Positions 53,560 through 62,000 of a stretch of 62,000 nucleotides of DNA are shown in pieces. The notes beneath the pieces are model-generated. The model had not been told where the DNA came from and made no database searches. It was given only the letters and a program-made list of their open reading frames with translations. A program made the position numbers and the translations under genes. Position 1 is the first letter of the stretch. Every line of letters starts with the position of its first letter. The DNA comes from Adiantum capillus-veneris. Lineage: Eukaryota > Streptophyta > Polypodiopsida > Polypodiales > Pteridaceae. The DNA lies in NCBI GenBank assembly GCA_014529385.2, contig CM043952.1, positions 66,032,870-66,094,869 of the forward strand. Reading direction: 5' to 3'.

Positions 53560-55140
53560 ACGCCATGTGATACCAGTTCTGCTTTTCTATCTGCCTTTTC
53601 TGCCACATTCCTCAGCTGCTCTCGAACGCTCGGGCCTGTCGTCGTCTTTATCATTCTGTTCTTTCTGTGCCTTTTTAGGGCACTTCGCGGAGATATGTCC
53701 CTGTTCCCCGCATCCAAAGCACTTCCCCTCTCTAATGAAGCGAGCTCTCTCCTCAAGAGTAAGGTTGGGTCGTGCATCATTTTTCTCTTGGTTGCTCTTT
53801 TTCTTTCTACTTTCATTCCCAGAAGTCTGTTTAGCTCGTTGTGTCATGGCCTCATCTGTGGGGTAGGTCAGACTGCCAGAGTGAATGGCAAAGCCCCGCT
53901 TCGCATGACTCATCAACTCCTGAATAGAAGTTGACTTCTGTTCCAAGCAGTGATCTCAGATCTCTGTAGGTAGACCCAAGGTAAACCGCTCAATCTGTTC
54001 TCTGAACGAGATCTTCTTGAATGAAGAGGCGGGTAGAAAAGAGCTCAAGAATCTTTCACAATAAGCATTGATTGTATCTTTCTTGGTCATCCGAAGATGG
54101 TTCCAAGCAGCTCGTATATCTCTTTCATATTCTTGCGTCAACCAAGAAGAAATAAAAAGCTTCTTAAATTTCAGCCATTTAACCGGCGCAGTCTTGTTTA
54201 AAAAAGCGTGGACTACCAAGTACGAGCATTCCCCTTAAGGTAAGAGGTAGCTCTCCGAATCTTAGAGTGCTCTGAATAGCGTCCTCCCACGAAAGCGATG
54301 TCAAACTGCTGTATAAAAGACAAAGCCTTCGAAGCATCTGAGTATCCTGAAAAGTATCAAACTTGATCGAGTGGCCACCTTCCTTAAACTCTCAGACTTC
54401 TTGCTTTTATCTTCAAGAAAGTCATACTGGTTGGCTTTGTAAAAATTCTTCTTGTTCGCATAAAACTTTCCGTCATCGGAATCTGAGCTGTCTGTAGACG
54501 AGTCCTCACTAGAACTGTCAGTCTCTGGGCGAGATGTAGCCTTCTTTGCCTTTTTCTTGCCCTTTCCAAAGCTTTGTGTCTTGCTTCGCTTTTTGCTTTT
54601 TCTGTCTTCTTCGCTCTAATCCGAGGAGCTAGAAGAACTGTCAGACGAAGAAGAAGAAGAACTGGGTACTCCTTCAAATCGAACACGCTTCTTCCGTTTC
54701 TTTGCCTTGTCAAATGTCAACCGACGACCCAAATATCCCGGGAAGTCAGTGCCTTTCTTCTGCTTTTTGCCGTGCTTTTTGTCCTTCTTTTGCACGTCGA
54801 AAAGTTGAGCAATCCGTGCATCAACCACGGTCTCTAGTTCCTTCTCCGTATATTTCTTGGAGGCAGAAGGTTTCTTGAGAGCGGGTTTCGGGAGTGGTGT
54901 TGTGGTTCTTGGCCACTCCATCTGTACCTTCCAAAGAGGCATATATTTTGCCATCTTCGGGTCCTTGGCAAAATTGAGCATCATCTTTGTTGCATCGCCA
55001 ATCAATTGACGACGCTCCATCTCTCTTTGCTCCGCCTGAGTAGGCCAAGGCGGGCCATACTCTCTGTCTGAATCTTCGTTGTGATCCCAGCCCGCATCTC
55101 CAAATGCAGAGGGAGTCGACTGATCATTGCCTAAAGCCAT
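53560..55140 (-). pseudogene. Chromovirus gag
   Basis: Starts MALGNDQSTPSAFGDAGWDH at 55140. A lysine-rich part (KKDKKHGKKQKKGTDFPGYL) and a poly-serine/aspartate run follow, cut by TAG at 54616-54618. Then the gag core (WLKFKKLFISSWLTQEYERD; LRMTKKDTINAYCERFLSSF) at 53956-54219 and a zinc knuckle CFGCGEQGHISAKC near 53690. The related gag at 59980-61346 has the same layout (KGTDYPGYLG; MTEADTLDAYYERF). Several frameshifts between 54220 and 54400. Confidence 0.88.
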
Positions 55141-55210
55141 AGGTGCCGCGGAAAAAAAATTCGGGGATCGGATTTCCGTAGAAGAGAAATCGGCCGTGCT
55201 CTGATACCAT

Positions 55211-55605
55211 TGTAACAGACTTGGACACTCCAAGTCAAGAATCAACCGCGACAGCACCAAATAACCACTTCAAAACAATTCACAGATCACAATAGATTTG
55301 CACTAGCCCGGCGGAGTTCCGTGCCTAGAGATATTGGCCCCAAAGACTGGCGCCCCTTTCGGTATTTCTTTTTGTATTAATCAATCATCAAAGTACAAGA
55401 GAGCGGTTAGGGTTTCACTCTCAGACTCTGCGTCCAGATGCTCTCAGAAGTGAGACCCTCACCACTTATTTAAAGGTTACAAGGGATGCCCAAAAGCAGA
55501 GCCCCAAAAGCTTTTAAAATCAAAAGCAGTAGTCCTCTCTCTCTCTTTAGAGAGTCTTTTCTTTTTTTATATAAAAAAAAGCAAAATTCGCGTCGCTCAT
55601 CATTT

Positions 55606-55639
<34 letters not shown>

Positions 55640-55754
55640 CCTCCATGATTTTTGGAAATTAGGGTTTTTGGCAGAAATTAGGGTTTGCAGGAATTTTAGG
55701 GTTTCTGGCAGAAATTAGGGTTTCTGCTGTCCGCCGCGTCATCACTTTGTGACA
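55211..55754 (-). repeat. 5' LTR of the chromovirus, with telo-box cluster
   Basis: Partner of 49310-49831. Telo-boxes at 55659-55667, 55678-55686, 55696-55704, 55715-55723 and 55407-55415. An (AT)n microsatellite lies at 55608-55638. Confidence 0.95.
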
Positions 55755-58389
55755 AAGACACACACAAGATATACTTTGACGCAAGAGACTGATTCGGTCT
55801 ATGTGGAAAAGATCTATAATAGGATGTGGGCAGCCGAGCCAGTATATACTGTAGAGGAGATTACTTCTCAGTTAACAGAGATACTACATGGAGCAGCACA
55901 AGAGGCATACCCACATACTCAACCTGATCAGAAGAGAGGATCTGGGAACATGGCTCAAAACAGTTGGTATGACGAGGAATGCAGAGAGACGAGAACCCAG
56001 GTCCAGAAAGAGCTTACACTTGGGATCATCACATATAAGCAGTTTCGGATTGCTCTTCGGCGTATAGTACGTCGCAAGAAAAGGGCATTTTTAGCCAAAC
56101 TGGAGAAGGATTTATATCAGCTCTTCTTGAGTCAAGACTCACATGAGGCCTGGCGCTTATTTCACGAGCACTCACCGCCTCCGACGATTACTTCTCCTGA
56201 GATTTGGGGTCAATATGTAACATCATTATATATGGTATCTAGACAGCCTCCATTACCAGATCCGCTAGAGCCATGCCCTGCTACTAGTACTTTCTTTACT
56301 ACGGAAATGGTGAAAAAAGCCATTGATAAGATGAAGACAAGAAGAGCATATGATCATGATGGTTTAGTAGCAGAACATCTGATCCATGCCAGGGATCTAC
56401 TTTCAGAAGTCCTTGCTCGTCTGTTTAATCGGGCCATGTGTGAAGGATTACCTGAATCTTGGAAATTATTTACTATCGTACCTATTTTCAAGTCAGGGGA
56501 TCCTATGATACCTGGGAACTACCGTACCATTATGGTAGGTCACACATCGACCCGACTGTACGCATCCATTCTTGAACAAAAATTGAGTAGATGGGCAGAG
56601 AATGAGGGCATAAGGGCAACAGGACAAGCTGGATTCAAGAGGGGTTATTCCACTTTAGATCATATTCTTACGCTCAGAGCCATTATTGAGGAAGGAAGAG
56701 CAAGCGGGAGAAGGATGTATTGTTGCTTTGTGGATTTTCGGAAAGCTTTTGATACAGTACCAAGGGCCAGATTGATGCGCAGGATGCAAGAGTTAGGGGT
56801 TCCCAAAGAGATTATTTGGGGGATCATGGCCTTATACGGGTCAGTAACTGGTTATGTACGTACTCCAGAAGGGATTCCAGCATTGTTCATTCCACCGTTG
56901 GAGTAAAGCAAGGATGCCCACTGTCCCCTACTTTATTTGGTATGTACATAGATGAGGTATCAGATTACATTGATCGAGAGGGTGACAGAGGTGCTCAACT
57001 TGCAGGGTCATGGATCCCTTTGTTGTTATACGCAGATGATATTGTATTGATAGCAGAATCACCAGATGGAATGCAGAGGCAGCTAGATGCATTACATAAA
57101 TTCGCAGAGGACAGTGGACTGTCAGTAAACTTGGGTAAAACCAAAGTTATGGTGTTTAACACCACACCGCAGTGGGTTAGGAGATCGGCACCTACATTTG
57201 CATATGGCCACGATACAATAGAGTACACAGAGGCATACACATACCTTGGTGTGGTATTTGCAGGACCGAAGTTTACTCTTAAGAAAGCAGCGGATGCTAG
57301 ATTGTCCAGAGCCTCTGCGACCTTGGGAGGGTTGGAGAGGATGTGTTCACAAGTGCAGTTTCAAGAATCACGAACAAAACTTTGGGTCTTTGATACTGTG
57401 GTGGCTTCGGCTATGCTTTACGGGGTCCAGATTTGGGGACCATCTGTGGATCGGGATAATTGGAAGTCAATGGAGAGACGTTTGGTATCTATGATTTCCC
57501 GAATGATTAGAGCCAAGGCCTCCGTACCACACGCGATTACCCGAGCGGAACTAGCTGGCCCTCCGATAGAAATTGAAGCTCTTACCACATCAGTGTCCTT
57601 TATACATGGTTTGTGGGATACAAATAATTGCCGATATACTAGACTGGCCCTCGAATCCTCTCGACAATTAGCAATGAAAGGGGATACATCATGCTGGTAT
57701 GCGCAACTCTCCTCGTGGTTTCAAAGACACAGGTTCAGTATGGAAAGATTAATAAAATCATCCGTCAGGATCTTATACAGTTGGATACTAAGAGGACATG
57801 GGTAGACCCTACAAAAGAATTGGGCACGAAGATGGCCGACTACAAAGAAAACTTCCTACAGCTATCTGAAGATGGATTTGTGATTCGCTCAAGCTACATG
57901 GATACCCACCTGTCTCATGGTTTGAGATGTGCTATTGGTCAGATTTGTACATCCTCACACCAGTTGGAAATTGAATTTGGCAGATTTAGGGGAATCCCAC
58001 CTGAGAGCAGAATTTGCACGTTATGCGGAATGGAGCCAGAGACAGAATTACACTACATATGCCATTGCACTGTATACTATGAGATACGTGAGCGTTTCCA
58101 TTGCCTATTTAAAGAAGGCTTTGGACCTCTAGATAGAGTCATGCAATACCAAGATCAAAGATGCTTAGGCTTGTACCTACTGGAACTACATCGGCACAGG
58201 GATAATCTAATGAGAAGACAAAAAGCACTACAGCCTCAGAGGCAGATCACAGATTTCTTCGGATTGAGAGAAGCAGGAGTGGAAGGAGAAGTAAGAGGCC
58301 AGCAGCTAGCACAAAGGAGTACCCACATCCATACCAAAGGCACCCTCATTGACAGGGCGATTGAGCTTAGGAAATCGAGACGACCATGA
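55755..58389 (+). pseudogene. LINE ORF2, reverse transcriptase and C-terminal zinc knuckle
   Basis: Continuation of ORF2 after the chromovirus. RT motifs: ESWKLFTIVPIFKSGDP (56455), GNYRTIMVGHTSTRLYASIL, GQAGFKRGYSTLDHIL, CFVDFRKAFDTVPR, then after a frameshift near 56880 VGVKQGCPLSPTLFGMYIDE and the catalytic LLYADDIVLIAES (57022-57060), followed by GKTKVMVFN. A second frameshift near 57720-57800 leads to the C-terminal part, with a zinc knuckle CTLCGMEPETELHYICHC near 58015-58068. YADD is intact. No RNase H is evident. The stop is at 58387-58389; no long poly(A) tail follows. Confidence 0.92.
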
Positions 58390-58455
58390 CCGAGATGCAG
58401 AAGCACACTTCACCGGAGGAGACTACAACAAAGGATTAGAAGCATTAGATTTTTA

Positions 58456-59338
58456 ATCCCCAACCCTTTGGCCCCTCGACCCATCTTCTGGGTTCAATTT
58501 CTCTCATCCTCTCGGCTAGTTCTTTCTAGTTGGACACGCCACGTCATCACTTTATGGCATTCCCCGCTCATGAAAGACTTGTAATCACCCTTGATTACAC
58601 CTGCAAAACAGCCAAACGACAAAAGACTTTCTTCGATAGACACTGACTCTATGTATTCTTCCACAAATCCAACAGTTCTACAAAGACATTAGTCATTGAT
58701 CAATCACATTTCTGTCAAGGGTCTCAGATACAAATCATGATCATTGTAACCATTTAGCAATCACATCACACCGTGCTGATCTTTTCACAAATGTCTTGAT
58801 CTACTAAATCTTGTTACTATCATATTCATGTCCCTTTCTTTTCACATTTCAAGCAAACCATGCTCATAACCATCCCCACAGACAGTACGTTCATTGAGCA
58901 TGCAATTCACAAAATCACACACTTAACACTGAACACCGTGTTTCAATCATTTAATCTGGCCATCTCATCCCGTCCAAAACTCTTGATTCACCTAGATCAC
59001 TGTGCAACCATTTCATCCTTCCAGAACTCTTGACGCACTCACAACCGTATCGGTCATCTCATCCACATAGAAACCTTGATACACTAGAATCTCATTCACT
59101 TAGCCATCACATCAAAATCCCATTGATCTCTAACAAATGTCTAGATGCACTAAGTTCAAATCATTTATCAAATAAAATGCTGCAGACATTTCATCTTTCT
59201 CTACATGTCTCTAACGATACACACATAAATGATCACATGTCTTCAATTCAATCAAGGACATTTCCAATCCAATGTACATATGTTCATAAAGTCATTCTGC
59301 AAAATATTGTCAGCCTATCAGTATCTGGCAGAAATTGA
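58456..59338 (-). mobile_element. 3' end of a related chromovirus (3' UTR and LTR start)
   Basis: On the minus strand this matches the 3' UTR and LTR start of the chromovirus at 49800-50345. GTCATCACTTTATGGCA at 58543-58559 aligns with the LTR start (GGCATCACTTTGTGACA at 49815-49831); CTTGTAATCACCCTTGATTAC aligns with 49850-49875; TCATAAAGTCATTCTGCA near 59283 aligns with TCATAAAGTCATCCAGCA near 50250. No coding part. It begins soon after the LINE stop; the exact border with the LINE 3' end is not clear. Confidence 0.7.
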
Positions 59339-59339
59339 T

Positions 59340-59914
59340 GATGTGGCATGCCTAACGGACCAAAAGAACACTGATAAGTTGTCCCAACTTATGGGCACCT
59401 CCCGACACGGCCCTAGGGACACTAGCAATATTAAAAGAGGCTAGCGAGCTGACTGTACGAAAATCAGCAGATCGCGCTGGGTGTGCTGACGTGGCGAACC
59501 GTACGGAAATCTATAAATCACGCTGGCTGAGCTAACGTGGCACCTATACGAAATTCCGCAAAACGCGTTGGCAGCTTTTGGAGCCAAGTGCTTTTGAGTT
59601 GAAGGCTTTTCATGTAATTGCTTTTCCATGGCCAACGGCCTTTAAATAAGACCCCTTGGCCTCTCTGTAGCTCACTTGTGCTGATGAGCCTATGAGTAGA
59701 GAGGACCTATGGGCAATTGTACTTTGCTGAAGCATTAATACAAAAAGAAATACCGAAAGGGGCACTAGTCTTTGGGGCCAATCTCTCCGGGCACGGAACT
59801 ACGCAGGGCCGTGTTGACTCAATTGAACCATGAATTAAGTGTGAAGTATTTTAAAGTGATTCTCTCTCGTGTGTCGTGCCAGATTTTAGACTTGGGGTGC
59901 CCAAGTCTATTACA
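59340..59914 (+). repeat. 5' LTR of a second chromovirus (left end approximate)
   Basis: Ends GGGTGCCCAAGTCTATTACA at 59914, the same end type as the other chromovirus LTR (on its strand, ...CCAAGTCTGTTACA). A PBS TGGTATTAGAGCT follows at 59916-59928. CCTTTAAATAAGACC near 59639 is a TATA-like box. Part is colinear with the LINE 5' region at 47260-47540. Confidence 0.75.
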
Positions 59915-59979
59915 GTGGTATTAGAGCTCAGCTGATTTCCCTTCTACGGAGAAATCCAATCCCTTTATCCGCGACACAC

Positions 59980-61346
59980 ATGGATTCTAGCAAGAATCAG
60001 ATTAATCCTCCTGACACTTCTGGAATGGAAGGCAGCACGGGGAATTCGAATGGATCAACAGATCAACAATACGAGCCACCTCGGCCTACGGAGTATCAAC
60101 TAATGGAGATGCAACGTCAACAACAGGTTGATGATTACGCAAAGCAGATGCTCCAGTTTACGAAGGATCCACAATATGCCAAATTTTTTACCCGACACCC
60201 GATTGACGAAGTGCATACTCATTGGCAGAAAGCCATTGATACACCAACAAAGTCAGCCCTCAAGAAACCTCCTATCCCAAGGATGTTTACTGAAGATGAA
60301 CTTGATGATGTTGTCGAAAGACGAGTCAACCAACTTTTGGGGACAAGAAGACAATCGAAGAAACGCAACAAGGGGACTGACTACCCTGGTTATTTGGGCC
60401 ATCAATCTGCTTTTGCAAGTGCAAGAAAACAAAAGAAACATGTATGCTTCGAAGGATTTTCCAATTCATCCTCGTCTTCTTTTGACAGTACGGATAGCTC
60501 TTCCTCTTTCGATTCGAGTGATGAGAACAGAAAGGGCAAGAAACGAAGAAAGAACCAGAGATTTGGAAAGAACAAGAAGGCAAAGAAGAGCAGACCATAC
60601 CGCAAATCTCGACACTTTTCTGACAGATTTTGACAAGGATTCATCCGCCTCTGAGAGTTCGGAGTCCGATGACCACATGTTTTATTCAAAGAAGAAGCAC
60701 TTTTACAGAGCCAACCAATATGATTTTCTCGAGGACAAGGACAAAAAGACCAAGGAATTCAAGGAGGGTGGACATGCAGTAGAGTTTGAAACCTTTTCAC
60801 GGTTTCAAGATGCTCCCAAGGCTTTAGCCATTATTCAACAGTTTGACACAGCATTCTCTGGAGGTCGCTACTAAGAGCACTCCACAATCAGGAGGGCAGC
60901 ATCATTTTTGAAAGGAAGTGCACAAACGTGGTGATCCGCTCTTCTCTTAAGGAAAGAAGCCTTGACAAAGTGGTTAAAGTTCAAAGGGCTCTTTATTTCC
61001 TCTTGGATGACTCAAGAGTACGAACGAGATCATAGATGTGATAACCGGTTAGAACCATCTTCGGATGACCGAGGCAGACACTTTGGATGCTTATTATGAG
61101 AGATTTTGGGATGCTTTTCTACCTACCTCTTCTTTTAAGAAGGTCACTTTCAAGCAGCAAATCGAGCGATTTTGTTGTTTACTTCCCAAAGAGATCCGAG
61201 AATACTGCCTTCAACAGAAGTCCGAGTCCATACAACAACTTATGGGGCATACTAAGCAAGGATTTGCTATGCATTCGGATAACCTGACTTACCCCACTGA
61301 TCAAGTTTTGACACCAAGTGTCACAAATGGGAGCGCATACGAATAA
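59980..61346 (+). pseudogene. Gag of the second chromovirus, truncated
   Basis: Starts MDSSKNQINPPDTSGMEGST at 59980. A lysine-rich part (RNKGTDYPGYLGHQ) and a serine/aspartate run follow, matching the gag at 53560-55140. A frameshift near 60600-60640 moves to the frame with FYRANQYDFLEDKDKKTKEF. Stops lie near 60872 and 60930-60940. The gag core resumes as RMTEADTLDAYYERFWDAFL and IREYCLQQKSESIQQLMGHT at 61060-61260. It ends abruptly at about 61346, before the zinc knuckle, so the rest of the element is missing. Confidence 0.85.
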
Positions 61347-61434
61347 TCAACAAGGTGAACATAACTAATCTTTCAACTAAATAGAGTTGAGAGAGAAGTT
61401 CGACACAGTATTTGGGACCAGAAGATAGGCTCAT

Positions 61435-61463
61435 CCCCCCCCCTCCCTCCCCCCCCCCCCCCC
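61435..61463. repeat. C-rich homopolymer tract
   Basis: A run of C interrupted by two T, ending at GAAAGAGAATCC. It sits near the left edge of the unassigned terminal segment. Confidence 0.9.
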
Positions 61464-62000
61464 GAAAGAGAATCCTTTATTAGGGAGAATCTTTTTACAA
61501 GCACAAGAACCGGAGAAAACCCCTCCGTTCTAATTCTCTGATTCAATGGTCGTTCCTTCCCGTAAGGGAAATCCGAGAGGTGAGCTCTCAATCCTTTTTC
61601 CATCTGTACTCGGAGTCGAGACTCCGCAGACAATTTCCGAATTCCATTCCCGGATTCTCAAGCGTAGACCGAAGCCTTCCCGCTTCTCCTTCGCAATGAA
61701 GAACCTGCAAACACACACGACAACAATTCGTATGGCGAATCCACAATAGATACCTGTCGCTCTTGCGTGGGAAAAGCGACTTCCGTACTTCTTAGTATTG
61801 CGGTCTCTTGTGTCTTCTGGCGACAGAGTCTTCTCTTGCTGGTGCTGGCAACTCCTCCTCTAAGTGAAGGCATGTGGTGCTTTTATAGCTCCTTGGCCAT
61901 AGCTGGAATAGTTGAGCAGAGACTCGCCGCGTAGAGATTGGGGTGGATTTTTATTTTTTATTTTTTTGTTCTACCTGAAATAGGGAGAGAGAATTGGCTG
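61464..62000 (-). other. Unassigned terminal segment, possible LTR on the minus strand
   Basis: No gene is supported. The minus strand has a TATA-like GAGCTATAAAAGCACC near 61880 and an AATAAAGGATTC near 61480-61490 that could be a polyadenylation signal, an order expected for an LTR. No second copy, PBS or purine tract is visible, so this is weak. Confidence 0.3.

Larger units (their letters stand above)
49310..55754 (-). mobile_element. Chromovirus (Ty3/gypsy with chromodomain) inserted in the LINE
   Basis: LTRs 49310-49831 (522 bp) and 55211-55754 (544 bp) with TSD aagac at 49305-49309 and 55755-55759. Orientation is minus: PBS TGGTATCAGAGCA (55197-55209) and purine tract beside the left LTR (49832-49841). 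The LINE frame joins perfectly across it (QVQNKK, then THTRYTLTQETDSVYV). LTRs are closely similar, the main length change being an (AT)n tract in the right copy where the left has an A run, so this is among the younger insertions. Confidence 0.95.

Overview
This window is repeat-dense nuclear DNA from a land plant. The evidence is a mixture of Ty1/copia, Ty3/gypsy (Tat-like and chromodomain types), hAT, Helitron and LINE sequences, primer-binding sites matching plant initiator-Met and Asp tRNAs, telo-box motifs, and three spliced exons of a plant-type replication factor C subunit. I cannot name the species; a large-genome fern, lycophyte or gymnosperm would fit. There is no bacterial or organellar sequence. 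Almost every retrotransposon ORF carries stops or frameshifts. The sequences still readable as normal protein are a four-exon GIY-YIG gene beside a Helitron and the C-terminal exons of an RFC3-like gene.

Layout. 1-3.9 kb: 3' part of a + strand copia element (A) and the start of its 3' LTR. 4.7-7.1 kb: minus-strand copia remnant. 7.9-11.6 kb: minus-strand Tat-like gypsy pol with a second RNase H. 11.6-13.7 kb: minus-strand hAT transposase relic. 13.7-14.6 kb: + strand gypsy gag relic. 15.8-20.4 kb: copia B copy 1, split by a 2.2-kb element built of inverted LTR-PBS modules (16225-18440, TSD ctaga). 21.0-36.9 kb: a second copy of the gypsy gag relic, split by copia B copy 2 (21519-36263, TSD aaggc), which is itself split by a 10.4-kb minus-strand gypsy-type element (23052-33463, TSD ctgtt). 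36.9-38.6 kb: minus-strand copia derivative (C) with an open 460-codon ORF. 38.7-43.6 kb: + strand Helitron (Rep, Pif1-like helicase) plus the GIY-YIG gene. 46.5-47.1 kb: RFC3 exons on the minus strand. 47.2-58.4 kb: + strand LINE (ORF1, endonuclease, RT, zinc knuckle), split by a minus-strand chromovirus (49310-55754, TSD aagac). 58.5-61.35 kb: fragments of related chromoviruses in opposite orientations. 61.4-62.0 kb: probable edge of another element.

The insertions give a relative order. The gypsy gag relic was hit by copia B copy 2, which was then hit by the 10.4-kb element; the LINE was hit by the chromovirus; copia B copy 1 was hit by the inverted-LTR element. For that last case copia B copy 2 holds an unoccupied paralogous site.

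The most unusual items are: (1) the intact spliced GIY-YIG gene next to a decayed Helitron; (2) the 10.4-kb element, which lacks recognisable RT and RNase H, has integrase upstream of protease, carries a long coiled-coil accessory ORF, and holds four 24-bp palindromes spaced 284-286 bp apart; (3) a LINE whose ORF1 and ORF2 share one frame across a single UGA-CGG stop context; (4) a LINE 5' region colinear with a chromovirus LTR; (5) the palindromic LTR-PBS element with a perfect target-site duplication.
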